Assembly (NCBI GenBank): GCA_000151295.1 | Contig: GG745328.1 | Location: forward strand, 33,111 to 97,110 | Reading direction: 5' to 3' | DNA length: 64,000 nt | Source of the DNA: Allomyces macrogynus ATCC 38327 | Taxonomy: Eukaryota > Blastocladiomycota > Blastocladiomycetes > Blastocladiales > Blastocladiaceae | Shown here: positions 45,234 to 56,543 of the stretch, in pieces | How positions within the stretch are numbered: the first letter of the stretch is position 1 | Layout of the letters: each line of letters opens with the position of its first letter | The notes under the pieces: model-generated | The model's input: only the letters and a program-made list of their open reading frames with translations | Database searches by the model: none | Told to the model about the DNA's origin: nothing | Made by a program: the position numbers and the translations under genes

Positions 45234-46477
45234 ATGCCCGTGCCGCTCCCCGCAACGCCAGCGACACCCGCCACCCCTTCTGCCTCGGCCCCGGGTTCAA
45301 CTCCCGCCAAGCACACGCGCGGGCCCAAGGCCTTTTGGAACCACGGCCGTGACCTGATCCTGTTTGCCGGTCTGCAGCAGCTCAAGCTCGACGGCAACCT
45401 CGCCGACTCGGACCTGCCGAAACCCGCCGGCTACGAGCAGCTCGCAGCACGCATCAACCAGGAATGGGGCCCGCCCGTCGTGTCGGTCGAGCAAGTGCGC
45501 AACCGCATCAAGAACCTGCGCGCCCAGTACTTTCGCGCGCTCCGTGTTTTGGCAACGCCGGGCGTCGTTGGGTTCAACCGGCAGACGGCCATGATCGAGG
45601 CCCCCATGGCAGTGTGGGAGCAGTTGAATGGCGTACGTTCTTATTGGAGGTTGGAACCAGACGGGTGCACCCATGTCTTACTGAGACTGACACCATTATG
45701 CCCCGCTCCCTCCAGATCGACGTGCGGCTCGCCAAGTTCCGCGACACGTCGCTCGAGTGGCTGCCGCTCGCCCAGACCATGTGGCCCGTGGCCCCTGGTG
45801 AAATCACTTCGCCCACCGCCGCCGCTGCTGCTGCTGCTGCAGTCGCTGTCGCCGCATCGGCATCTGCGGCCGCGTCTGGCACCGCGGCATCTACGGCCGC
45901 ACCCTCCCCTACCCCCGCCATTGCGCCGCGCGTGCCGGCATCCGGCCACCACCACCGCACGCCGCGGTACGCGTCCTCTCGCGCCGCTGCCGCAGCGTCG
46001 GCCATGACCCCACCGCCCCCTCTCGCGCCCGCTGCCGTCTCTCCACCCCCACCGGCACTTCCACCGCCCTCGCCTTCCCCGCCGCTCCACGCGACCCTCC
46101 CACCGCCGCCATCGTCATCAGTGCACCACGGGCCACCACCCGCGAAACGGCCGCGCACCGACGACGACGCGGCGTTTCTCGGCGCACTGTCGGGTCTCGT
46201 CACGACTTTCAAGGAAGTACACGGTGGTGCTGCTTCACCGTCCTCAGCAGTACATGTCCCACCAGCACCACCGGCGCCGGCCAAGATTGACGACGTGGAT
46301 TTGGCCATGGCGCACATCAACCACCACTACTCGGTCGATGCGCAAGTTGGAGCCGCGGTGCTGTTCATGGATAACAAGACGGCCGCGACCATGTACCTGA
46401 AGCTGACCGATGCGGCGCGCGCGCCGTTCCTCGCGCGCATTTTGAAGTTGGACGTGTCGGTGATTCGTGGCGCATGA
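45234..46477 (+). CDS. Myb/SANT-like DNA-binding protein
   Basis: Exons 45234-45632 and 45716-46477 with an 83-bp intron (GTACGT to CCAG); 386 residues from the first in-frame ATG. Residues about 25-150 match the Myb/SANT-like domain family related to harbinger-type transposase partners: KAFWNHGRDLILFAGLQQL, EQLAARINQEWGPP, VRNRIKNLRAQYFRAL, then WEQLNG across the intron. A long Ala/Pro-rich linker and a basic PPAKRPRTDDD signal follow. The C-terminal helices (AHINHHYSVDAQVGAAVLF) could be a dimerisation module. It probably binds DNA as a regulator or as a domesticated transposon protein. The start is uncertain, since the frame stays open for about 450 bases upstream. Confidence 0.65.
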
Positions 46478-48216
46478 GGTGCGAGTGCGGTGGGAGGGAT
46501 GGAGAAGGGGTTGTAGTTGTCGTTTTTGGATGGGATGTTGAATACACAACTTTTTTGATGCATTGTATCCATGCTCGGCGCAACCGAACACTTTTGCTTG
46601 CATCCTTCCATTGATCCACCTGCCCTCAGACAATGCCCGACAGTGAACGCCGTCGCTTCTACCATGACTTGAGTACTGGTGAACTAGCGGACCAACTGGA
46701 CCGCCGTGGACGAATATGCAATTCGTCGGGAGTGACTTGATCAGCTTGAAATGCTGCATCCACCCTACCCGCTCCGCTCGCTTCAACAAAAATTACAAAC
46801 AGTCCATTTCAGTGAGTGTGACTTGACACATGATGTCTGCACACTTTCCACCCTGAAATGACCAGCAACACGATCTGATTCGATTCTCAACGCGACATCT
46901 CTGTCCCTCGAAATTTCCGTCGATGGCCGACTTCCTCCACCCACCAAACTCGCCCACGATCCGGACGGTCGGGCCAGCAGCCCACGAAACCAAAACTCGC
47001 AAAGTGACAGGGCAGCGCACCGATTCCCCGACGTGACTTCACCTATCAGTTTGACTGCCATGCGAAACTGCATGTGCCAACCCACTGCCATTTACGCGAT
47101 GCTACGACTGCGCTTTCCGAGCTCAGCATCGTGCGCCAGTCCTCGTTGGCGGCTGAACATTCTCGGAACTGAACACCTAAGACCTAGAATCCGTTCATGC
47201 CATCCGGCCACTCGTGGCGCTCTCCCGATGCTTTGTTGCGGAAGGAGTCGTGTTTAAGAGTACCGATTCCGGCAGTGTACTTCGCGATACTGGCCAGCAT
47301 ATTGTGGACCTGCTCCGATCCGTGGGCACTCAACGTGGTGCGCGCTCATGATGGTGGGGGTCCCTACCACGCCAACATGTGCGTGTCGTTAATCCGATGC
47401 CGTCCTTGGACGGGACAAAAGGCGGTGGGGACACGCCCGTTGCTGGCGCAGAGGTGTGAGTTCATCCGATGCCGTCCTTGTCCGTCGTCGAAGGCGGTGG
47501 AGTCTCTGAGAGCGGTGTTCCGATGCCGTCCTTTGACAATGCCAATGCGGTGGAGACGTGCTGTTAATCGGATTTGGGGGGAATCATAAATCCCTACGCG
47601 GTCACGTGTGAGACAAAAACCTGGGAAGGGCTGCCGCGGTCCGGCTCAAGAGGACTTTCGGCCCGGCTCTCGTGAATCCGGATCGCGAAAGTCAAGCCAC
47701 ACCGAGGTTCGGCTCGCGCTTCGGATCTGCGTCCTAATCTGCGAACCGCCGTTCGCACCGCGTCGCCCACCGGCACGTTCGCTACGATGCGATCAGCACT
47801 TGCGGACTGCAGGGCATGTCCTGTGCACCCATGTCGCACCTTGCCCGCTGTGTGTCAGGCGCCGACCGTCTGCAGGCTGCAAACTGGGCACGGTCGAGAA
47901 AATCCAGTGCGCGCTCTGGGAGCCTGGCCTGGCCAGCGCGGTTGGCACCTCGACAGCGACGCGCGAGTGCAACAGCGGCTATGCTTGCGCTTTATTGTTC
48001 TCAATATCAAGATTGCTGTCGTGCACGCGGCATGGACAGCGTCGCCAAGCGGCTGCTTTGCAAGTCGGCGACTCAAGTTCAATTTGAGGGACGAGGAGGG
48101 CCCATTCAATTCTCACATCGCTCCCGTCCGCACACGCGGGGTATCCCGAAACCAAATCAAACGTGCACGGAATCCATATTTTCATCAGCGCAACGTGCGC
48201 CGCACGCCGAGGCACG
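46478..48216. other. Intergenic, no gene supported
   Basis: 1.7 kb between convergent genes. No frame with a recognisable domain. It contains the three-unit repeat described separately. Confidence 0.5.
47394..47560 (+). repeat. Three-unit repeat CCGATGCCGTCCTT-N10-AAGGCGGTGGAGAC
   Basis: Units start at 47394, 47466 and 47520. Each has CCGATGCCGTCCTT, about ten variable bases and a GCGGTGGAGAC-like end. The first can form a CCGTCC/GGACGG hairpin. It could be decayed tandem repeats or structured RNA; no function is visible. Confidence 0.5.
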
Positions 48217-48986
48217 TTACCATGCCCACACCATACCCGCGGCTCCCGCTCCCGCAACCACCGCCGCGACGACCCAGCCACCCATCCCACCCAGCTGCAC
48301 CGCAGCGCCATCATTCGTCTTTGCCGCCGCGCCATGCTGCCCCTGCTGCGTCTGCCCCGACGTCGGTGCCGCCCCCGCCGGGACCAACCCTCCCCCCGTC
48401 GCATTCCCCGACCGCGGCGGCGCCGCCGCTGGTGCCGCCGTCGGCGCCGCCACACTCCCACCGCTCGCGGTCGTCGCATCACTCGGCCCGCCGGTCACTG
48501 AAAACGTGCCCGAAAACCGCGTCGCAGCGTCGGCCGCACCGGCCCATTGGAACTGGAACGCGTAGTCGGACGCGTTGGGTAAGTCGGCGGGGACTGACCA
48601 CGTGAATGACCCGGAAGTCGGGTCGACCTCGCGCGCGATGGTCGTGATCGGAGTCATGTTGTTGGGGTTGCCATTGATCTAGATTCGACGACGGGGGGTC
48701 GCGATCAGCAGGAGAGAGAGGGAAAATGGGAGCGTGTGGAGGGAGCCATGGATGATGGGAACGGGGTAGAGCGTACGCGCGTCAAGGAGAGCGTGCCGAG
48801 CGCGCCCGCGGGAGCGCCGGTCGCGGCGGGATCGTACGACCAGGTGATCGTACCCGATTGGCCGGCGATGAAGGGTGCAGTGGGCGTGATGAACGTGATT
48901 TGCGCGGCATGCGCGGCGTGCGGCGCGAGCGCGGCAAGGAGAGCGGCGAGAAGCAGCGGTAGGACCGAGAGGATGCGCGCGCTCAT
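48217..48986 (-). CDS. Kre9/Knh1-like cell-wall protein with GPI-type tail
   Basis: Exons 48777-48986 and 48217-48678 with a 98-bp intron (GTACGC to CTAG); 223 residues. Residues 1-27 form a signal peptide (LPLLLAALLAALAPHAAHA). The mature part begins with ITFITPTAPFIAGQSGTITW, typical of the Kre9/Knh1 family N-terminal Ig-like domain, and continues through PSGSFTW-like and FSGTFSV segments. An Ala/Pro/Gly/Thr-rich stalk and a hydrophobic C-terminus (GWVVAAVVAGAGAAGMVWAW) preceded by Gly residues suggest a GPI anchor. Yeast Kre9/Knh1 are needed for beta-1,6-glucan; in other fungi this domain occurs in many surface proteins, so the exact role is open. Confidence 0.8.
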
Positions 48987-49378
48987 AGTTGATGTTGGAA
49001 TCGGCGGTGGTGTCGAGATTCGAGGAATTGGCGAGCAGACAGTTGTTGAAAAGAGCGAGAGAGAGTGCGCGAGAGGGCGCGGACCGCACTGTCGATGTGT
49101 CGAGCAAGAGGAGAGTGCCCGCGCGCGCCGCGGGCGCGGGCCGATTTATAGGCACGCGCGCATCCAGAGAGGGTGGGGTCGGTGGGGAACTATCTTGTAT
49201 TTCGAGGCAAGATCCGGGGTGGCGGGCCCGTTTGGTTGCACGGTGCACGGTGGCAATGTCGTTGGCTCCGCTCTCTCGCCATGAGCGAGCCGCACCAAAT
49301 TTCGTCGTCGGTCGCTGCACGGTGGGCAACGCAACAATAAAAAAGGACGCATTACAACCACCGAGCCAGAGGGACGCA
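48987..49378. other. Upstream region of the Kre9-like gene
   Basis: About 390 bp, GC-rich, no frame of interest. Confidence 0.5.
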
Positions 49379-50660
49379 TCACAGCGTTGCCAGCACCCGA
49401 TGCAGCACCGGCTGAATCACTTTGCGCGCCATCTTGATATTGCGCACCCACCAGAATGCGCCCTCTTCGCTCGGCTCGAGCCGCACCTCTGGTGCACTGT
49501 CCCTCACCGCGCCCACAATCGTCTCTGTCCGACGGCTCTGGCTCAACCACCGCCAACTGCCGCGAGAACCGCCCGTCGTCCACAAATGCCGTCAGGATAA
49601 ACAGCGAATGCAAGTGCCGCCGCGCGCCCACTGTGCCACGGCCTCGCGCCATGCACCCACACCGTCGCGGTGCTGCCACGCGCGCAGGTCCCACGTGACG
49701 CTCGCCATGCCGTAGACGGTGTTTTCGAGCGTCGGGTGCCGGAATTCCTTGCAGTCTTTGCGCAACAGGTCGGGGGGGGGGGGGGCCGAGAGGTGCGAAA
49801 TGGCCAACTTGGCCGCGTGTAGGTCCTCGTGCAGGTCGGTTAGCGCTGCGACAAGGTGGGCGGTCCTTGCCGCGTCGGCGACGATAGTCGCGTCGATTTG
49901 GCCAGCCGCGGGTACGTCAGCGTCGCGCCCATCGCGCCACGTAAGACACATGTCGGCCGCGACCACGTCGGCTTCGGTCGCACGCGCCATCCCGACGTCA
50001 AGAGCGCCGTGTCGACGGTGATCGGGCCGAGCGCAAGGGTTGCGATTTCCGCGCGGTGTGCGGCGGGCAGGGACGCGATCAGGTGGGCGTAGTGCAGAAT
50101 GACGAGCGTCGAGGCGGAACCGACGGTAGTGATCGTGCGTGGTACGGCGTGGGGGTAGTCGTGCACGTCGATGTGGTGATCGAGGATCGCATTGACGTGC
50201 GGGTGCAGGTGCGCGAGAGACGGCGAGAGGGTGTTGGAGTCGGTGAGGAAGACGCGGAGCGACTCGGTCCGTGCAGAGTTGCGGGAAAAGATCGTGGGGA
50301 GGTCGCCTTGGAAGAGGAGCAGGTCGGCGGCGTCCGCAGGGAAGAGCGGCGCGAGAAAGGCGCTTCGGTGCGCAGCGCGAGGTCGGTGCGCGATGGGCAG
50401 TGCTGGCACGTAGAGCCGGCTCTCGTCGTCGGGCGCGTTGAGCGAGGCCAGGTGCGATGCAATGGTCAAGTCGAGGCCTCGTGCTTATCATTGTTGGTTG
50501 GCTTGCACATGACCCTATGACCGTGGACCGCAGGGCAACATGGCGCGGGCCATACCGGCGGCCTCGTTTCCGAGCACGACAGTGATGGGCGCGTCGTCGG
50601 CGCGCTGCCGTGGTTGCTCGGCTGTGGTTTGGAGGAAGGCAGCAACTTACGAGCTGGCCA
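49379..50660 (-). pseudogene. Ppx1-like exopolyphosphatase (DHH family), frameshifted
   Basis: DHH phosphoesterase motifs run in order: ITVVLGNEAAG joined across a 78-bp intron (50478-50555) to LDLTIASHLASLN; then LRVFLTDSNTLSP, the name-giving AILDHHIDVHDY, and VGSASTLVILHYA; the DHHA2 part has DLLRKDCKEF, LFILTAFVDDG and AFWWVRNIKMARK at the end. This is the order of yeast Ppx1/Prune, which cleave terminal phosphate from polyphosphate. Single-base shifts are needed after ITVDT (near 50005), before HSLFILT (near 49630) and after EPEPSD (near 49535). The start is unclear: an ATG at 50660 is followed four codons later by TAA unless a 29-base intron is spliced out. Either a pseudogene or a run of consensus errors in GC-rich DNA (a G14 run is at 49772). 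Confidence 0.75.
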
Positions 50661-51205
50661 TGATTGTTGGTGTTGCTGAGGACGCGGGCAAAAGTAACAC
50701 GTCGGTCGCCCGGTGGACAAGGTCGGCGGTACGCTACAGGGGCCGTAGATGGCGGTTTCGACACGATGTAACGGCAACGACAAGGCAGACCAGGACGACG
50801 ACGATGAAGACGGCGACGATGAGGGTCGATGGCCTGGCGCCAAACGAATGATTGAGATGATTATGTACGTAAGGTCCACGTGGTCGTGGGGAGCTGCGCC
50901 ACGCCGCCGTGGCCAGCAGAGTGGCGACGGCCATAAACGAAAGGACGTCCGGTGATCACGCTCTCCTTTCTCGCTCATCATCTTTTTGCTGCTCACGACT
51001 GCACGGTTGCACCCACGACCAGCACCAGCTGGTGGAGAGGACCAAGAACAAGCTCCAGCACGCTGCACGCCGCCGCGTACTTGGCGACTGCTCCAACTGC
51101 ACAAGCTTGCTCGACTCGCAGCTTCCCCAGAACGCTGCACTTACCACCGCATCGACGCGACCCGCTTGATCTGCGCCAGAATAGCGCGGCACGCTGCTCG
51201 CCAAG
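50661..51205. other. Shared upstream region of the Ppx1-like and SH3-SAM-PH genes
   Basis: 545 bp between two divergent genes. No frame with a domain. Confidence 0.5.
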
Positions 51206-53563
51206 ATGCCCGTCGGCCAGTTTGAAGTGGTCTACGCGTTGCACGACTTCAAGGTGGGTGCCAAGCGATCTCATGGCGCCACACCTTGCCTTGCGCTCTG
51301 CAAGTCCCAAACTGATTGGACCGCGGCTGGTGAACCTGTGCCGTAGGCCGAAGATGAGGACGAGGTGAGCTTCTCGGCCGGCGAGGAGATTGTCGTGCTC
51401 GAGCGCGACGACGAGTTTGGCGATGGGTGGTGGATGGCACGTACTCCATTATTTCACTTTGTTCCCGCGCTGACGTACATCCTTGGTCCGGATCATGTTG
51501 CTGACGCTTCTCGAAATCACTAGGGCCGCACGCAAGACGGCCAAATCGGCCTCTTCCCGGCCAACTTCACGTCCCCAACGCCCGTCTCCCCCACGACCAC
51601 GGAAACCTCGACCGTCTCGCGCGAGTCGGGCGATGCGCCGCCCGCAGCCCCGGCGTCCAAGCACGCGAACCGCGAGTCAGTCGACTCTACGGGGACGCTC
51701 GACCACTACGAGTCGCTCATGCACGACCTGCGCAAATCGATTTCCATGTCGGCCGATAAACTCGCGGCTGCGCGCCCGTCACCCGCCGTGGTTCCGCTCC
51801 TTCCTTCGGCAGTGCCGGCGGAACGCGCACCGTCGCCCTTGCCCGCTCCCAACGCGTCGGCCTCGTCCGTGTCCGCCGTGACCCCGATGCGACCGGCCGT
51901 CCTGGACTGGTCAGTCGCCGACGTGGCGGCGTGGGTCTCCCGTGCCGGGTTTTCGGCATACGCCGACATGTTTGTCGCCAACGAAATCAACGGCTCGGCC
52001 CTGATCCAACTGTCGCTGTCGACGCTGAAAGATGTTGGTATTACCGCGCTCGGGAAACGGATTCAGCTCATGAACGCGATCATGGACCTGAAGGCCGATT
52101 TCGGACTTGATGATTCCGGCGAACCCGCGCGCGGGCGGTCGCCCGTCGTCCGCTCGCTCTCGCGCGGCGCCTCGGCGTCGGCATCGGCCTCGCGCGGGTT
52201 GCACTTGGACGTGACTTCGCGCGTCGCATCGCCGTCCGGTGGGCGGTCCCCCTCAGCTGCCCGGTCGAACCGGTCGTCGCAGTTATCTCCGATCGGGTCG
52301 CCGCTTGCCTCGGCCGTCGAGGGCAGTGCCGTCGGGTCATCGGTTCTCGCCGCGGCCGTCGCTGTTCTCCCACCCGGCGCAGCACGTGCCGCACAGGGGA
52401 TGCCGTCGGTGCTCGTCTTGCCCGCGGCACTGAAACCCGCTGAGGCTGAGAGTTCCCTGAAAACGCTCGAAATCACGACCGGGTTTGGGTCGCGCGACGG
52501 GACCTGGCGGAAACGGTTCATGGTGCTCAAGGGCGGCGTTCTGTACTGGTTCAAGGACAAGCAGTCGCCTGGTCCGGCGCTGCACGCGATCTACATCCAT
52601 TCCGGATTCAAGATCGCCAAGGACGAGACGATTAAGCCGGGCAAGCACGGGATTCGTGTGACAGAAGTGAACCCGGCCGCTGGACCGCGCAAGGACTATT
52701 ACTTCTACACGGACGACGAAAAGGCTGCGCGGCTCTGGCTTCGCGCATTGACGAAGGCCACGATCTTCCACTCGCAGCACGAAGAATCGAAGCGCGGCCA
52801 CACCGGTGTCGAGATAATCGGCGACCCGAGCGACGTGATTGCCTCGATTCGCCTCCCTGACGACCAGATCCCAGCACAATTGTCGGCGATCCAGCGCGAA
52901 TGGATGGCGCATGACCCGACCCGATCGGCGGCTACCTTAGTTCGGTCACACAGTTCCACGCGCCGCCCGCCGTCGTATCACGGTACCGCCACCTCGCTCG
53001 AGTCGGATGCCGGGCCCGCGGTGCCCGCGAAGGACCCTCTTGTCCGGTCGCGGTCGACTGACCCGTACGTGGGGAAAGCCGCAAGTGTGCGGTCGGCGTC
53101 GCCTGTCGGCCGGCACGCATGGGACGATGGCCGCGAGCGCGAAATTACCGCGATGCGTGCCGGTGGGAGCGCGCCGAAACTCGACCTGAACCTGTCGCTC
53201 TCGCCCGCAGCGTCGGCGGGGCCCGCGGCGACCGATTTAGTCGCGTACGTCAACGAACACCTCCCGCCCAACGAGCACGTTGTGGGGTTGCGCGATTTGG
53301 TGTCGGGTCTGGCCATGATTCACTTCTTGACCAACTTGACCAAGACGCCGTTGCCGCCGCACTTTGCGCGCGCGGTCCGAGACCCGGCCGTCTACCGGAT
53401 CGACTGGATTGATAATTGGGAGGTGGCGCTGCAGTGGGCGTCGGAGTTGGGCGTGATTGTGAGTCCGTTGGTCACGTCCGACAAGTTGGCGGCGGGGCGC
53501 GTCGAGGCGATTGCCGATTTCCTGGAGCTGGTGCAGGCCACGTTTGGGAACGGCGTTGCGTGA
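51206..53563 (+). CDS. SH3-SAM-PH-CH domain protein, Boi-like
   Basis: Exons 51206-51253, 51347-51436, 51524-53563; 725 residues. The SH3 domain is spread over all three exons: MPVGQFEVVYALHDFK, then DEVSFSAGEEIVVLE and GDGWWM, then GRTQDGQIGLFPANF. Intron 2 keeps the reading frame only with a GC donor (GCACGT at 51437). A SAM domain (DWSVADVAAWVSRAG to LMNAIMDLK) is at about 175-240. A PH domain (TWRKRFMVLKGGVLYWF to AARLWLRALTKAT) is at about 370-475. A calponin-homology-like domain (LRDLVSGLAMIHFL, WASELGVIVSP, RVEAIADFLELVQ) closes the protein. Yeast Boi1/Boi2 have SH3-SAM-PH and act in polarised growth at the bud cortex. The added C-terminal CH-like domain suggests a direct link to actin. 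Confidence 0.88.
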
Positions 53564-53585
53564 GTGTTGGGATGGTGTTGTTGCT

Positions 53586-53587
<2 letters not shown>

Positions 53588-53621
<34 letters not shown>
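53588..53621. repeat. T34 homopolymer
   Basis: Thirty-four T just after the stop of the SH3-SAM-PH gene, followed by imperfect GTCGT repeats at 53703-53750. Confidence 0.9.
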
Positions 53622-53623
<2 letters not shown>

Positions 53624-54157
53624 GATTCCCTTTTTGTGCTGGCGCCGCTGGCGTGCGTGGCTGTTGCTTCTCGTCGCTCGCGCTGGATGGCTGGACTTTT
53701 GGTTTGTCGTGTCGTGTCGTGTCGTATCGTGTTGTGTCGTGTTGTGTCTCGCCGGTGTTGCAGATGAAATTAATTAGACGGACGGAAATGTGGAATGACG
53801 ATGGCGACGATGGATATGCACGAAACAATGTCTGGCACGGAAACAGAAGCAGGCAACAGCAGGCAATGTAGGTATGCAGGTTAAGGGCCGTCCACGTCAA
53901 ACACTCGCGGCTCCGGTTTTCACTTTGTCCACGTCAAGCGCGCAACTTGCTCTTCGACATAACGGCGCCACCAGCAATCTATAAATCCCAGCACCGCCAC
54001 GACGCTGCCCGCAACACGCTCTGGGGACGCAAGCGAACCAACTGCAAGGCCCAAGCTTGCTGCAGCCGTGGACGAGAGTCAACAGCACCAGCGCCAACGT
54101 CGACCACTCCCGACCGTCAATTCCAACCGCCTGTTTGCAAGCACGACCAAGAACACC
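53622..54157. other. Intergenic, 5' region of SARAF
   Basis: No gene seen. It includes GTCGT repeats and the likely promoter of the SARAF gene. Confidence 0.5.
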
Positions 54158-55342
54158 ATGACGCTCAGCGACGTGGGCGCTCCGCGCACCCGCCGTGCTC
54201 GGCGCCGCGCACCGACTCGCGCCGTCGTGGCTATTACCTTCGCCGCCCTCGCGCTCGCGGCCGCAACAAGTACTCCTGTCACGAACGCTTACCGCAGTTT
54301 TGCCGGCAACGACACGCCGCGACGCGTGCTGTTGCGCGACATTGATACGCTGACCTTCACCAAGGGCGCCATGACCACGGGCCGCCGTTCGCGCCCTGTG
54401 CCGCAAATGGAGTGTGCGGGAGGGGACGCGTGCTGGGAGCCGAATGCGCAGCCAGAGGTGATGCAGTGCAAGGTAAGCTTTGGATGCGTCGTTTTGTGGA
54501 AGAGCGCACTGGAGGCAAACTGATGGTTGCGTTGCGATGATGCGATTCGTTTGATGGAGTCGGCTGGATGGGACGGCCCGCGACGTGCAATGGACGTGCA
54601 CAGCGCAGCTCGAAGACTACTATCGGCTCGGCTCGGTACGTCTTCCTCTTCCCTACCTTCTCCACCCTCTCCTAACCCCCTCCCTCCATCACACTAGACC
54701 ACCGTCTCGTGCGAAGGCTACGACTACCCCGACGACCCCTACATCCTCGCTGGGTCCTGTGGCGTGCGCTACTCCCTGCACTTGACCTCGAAAGGCCGTG
54801 CGCGCCGCGACCAGCGCCGCGGTGATACCGGCAAGGTCATTCGCAACCCTCGCAACGATGACGAATCGAGCATTTCCGGGTTCCTCATGTTCATTGGCAT
54901 CGTCGCGGCCATGTTCGGGTTCGCCAAACTCGTGGCCGTCTGTGCGGCCGCCAAAGTGAACGACCCGGACAGTTATCAGCAGGGACCGCCGCCGCCGTAC
55001 CCGGGCGCGTACGAGCCGGTTCCACAGGGACCCGGTGCTGGTCCAGCGGGGAGTGGTGGGCCGGGTTTTGGGGCGGGATTGGCCGCGGGTGCGGCTGCGG
55101 GCGCGGCGGCGGGGTACATGGCGGGCCATGCGGCGGCCGCGCCGAGGCCCTGGGACCGGTCGTGGGAGCGGCAGCGCGAGCGCGAGCGGCAGTGGGAGTG
55201 GGACCGCGAACGGGAGCGCGAGAGGGAACGGGAGCGTGTGCGGGAACGGGAGAGGGAACGCGAGCGGATGCGGCGTGAACGGTCGCCGTCGCCGCCGCGC
55301 ACGTATACGAGTGAAGGGTATGGCGGAACGGAGCGGCGGTAG
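54158..55342 (+). CDS. SARAF: SARAF-like regulator of store-operated calcium entry
   Basis: Exons 54158-54472, 54560-54635, 54698-55342. The first exon has a hydrophobic signal segment (AVVAITFAALALAAA), then RVLLRDIDTLTF and PVPQMEC. Exon 2 gives GWDG and DVQWTCTAQLEDYY. Exon 3 gives VSCEGYDYPDD and LAGSCGVRYSL, the ER transmembrane helix (FLMFIGIVAAMFGFAKLVAV), a Pro/Tyr/Gly-rich cytosolic tail with PPPPYPG, an Arg/Glu-rich stretch and the family-typical end YGGTERR. Human SARAF sits in the ER and damps Orai/STIM calcium entry. One extra base near 54578, in GGATGGGACGGCCCG, breaks the frame inside exon 2; without it all exons are in phase. The TAG stop at the conserved C-terminus shows TAG is a genuine stop here. 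Confidence 0.85.
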
Positions 55343-55685
55343 AGCGTGCATCTGGGAAGTATTCGTCGAAGGAATGGAAAAGAAATGATATTAGTACTGG
55401 AATGGATGGGAGAACACAGAACAGGCGTGCGACGCGGCCAGGTGACCAAACCAAAACGCGCCGCAGCACCTCTTTCGTTCCGCTGTCGCCTCGACGGCGA
55501 AGCTGCTTCAGCTGCACGGCGACGTCTGCACCGAATCGCACCCACGACGGCACTCGACTTGCCGCATTCGCGCCGTGCTGCATAAAACTCGCGCCAGTCC
55601 CGTCAACCGCCGAGGCAGCACCCGTTTTGAAGCTCCTGCACGACTCTACCGCAGTGTGCGCCACCCCACCTTCTGCACGACCCTC
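55343..55685. other. Short intergenic region, no gene seen
   Basis: 343 bp between the SARAF stop and the second C2 gene, same strand. Confidence 0.5.
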
Positions 55686-56543
55686 ATGCGCGACCATCAC
55701 GACGAACAACACGATGACACGGCACTGCGCCGTCCGCGACCGACGATGCGCGCGTCCGTCGACCACTTGCTCGAGTCGGCCGGATCGCTCCTGGCCACCA
55801 ACGTGCTCGACCCGATCCGCCGCGCAGTGAGCCCGCGGCCACTGCCGGGCACGCCGCGGTCGTCGTCGCACGCGTTCCCGCGCCGGTCGGTCGATTCGTA
55901 CGAGTCGGTTGAGGAGGGGGGCGCGAATGACCGCGCGTTGCATGTCGAAGGGCCGCAAGTGGTCGTGACCGTCAGTACGTTTGCCCTCCTTGCACTCATC
56001 CACGTGAGTGGAGGGCTGTGACACTGACGAACGCGATTGACCAACGTAGTCGAAGCCGCACACCTGCCCGACGCCGACCTCCTCTCGCGAATCGACCCGT
56101 ATTTCAAAATTTACGGCAAGCTCGTCGACCCGCCGCACCCCACCTCCCCCACCTCCCCCTCTTTTTCCTCGGCAGACCACCATGCGCCGCCCGGCATGTC
56201 CCTTCTCGCGCACTCGCCGCGCGCACACAAGAACGCCGGCCGCAACCCGACCTTGCGCGAACCGCTGGCACTCGGCGTACCCCTCCGCGCACTCGCGGGC
56301 GACCACCTCGAGCTGCAAGTGTGGGAGTCGAACAAGTGGCCATTCCCACATGAAAAGCTCGGGACGGTCGCGATCCCAATTGATGCATTGCGCCGTGGGG
56401 ATTTTGTGGACCGGTGGTTGGACGTGCGGGATAAGAAGGGCCGGCGCGGGAATGGGGAAGCGCACGTGCGCGTTGTCGAGGTGGACCTCGCGTTGCGTCG
56501 CGGGTCGGTGGAGATTGATGTGGTGCCGCCGGGCGCGGGCTAA
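55686..56543 (+). CDS. C2-domain protein, second locus
   Basis: Exons 55686-55974 and 56050-56543 with a 75-bp intron (GTACGT to GTAG); 260 residues, frame intact. The N-terminal 90 residues are charged and Ser/Pro-rich (LLESAGSLLATNVLDPIRRA). The C2 domain starts at VVVTV, crosses the intron at the same point as in the first C2 gene, and goes on with IEAAHLPDADLLSRIDPYFKI, HLELQVWESN, EKLGTVAIPIDALRRGDFVD and WLDV. The shared intron position suggests the two C2 genes are paralogues. An insertion of about 40 Pro/Ser-rich residues lies between the second and third strands. Its stop overlaps the end of the convergent permease frame by four bases. Confidence 0.8.

Noticed and set aside
47394..47560. 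CRISPR-like array
   Set aside because: Only three imperfect units, eukaryotic context and unequal spacing.
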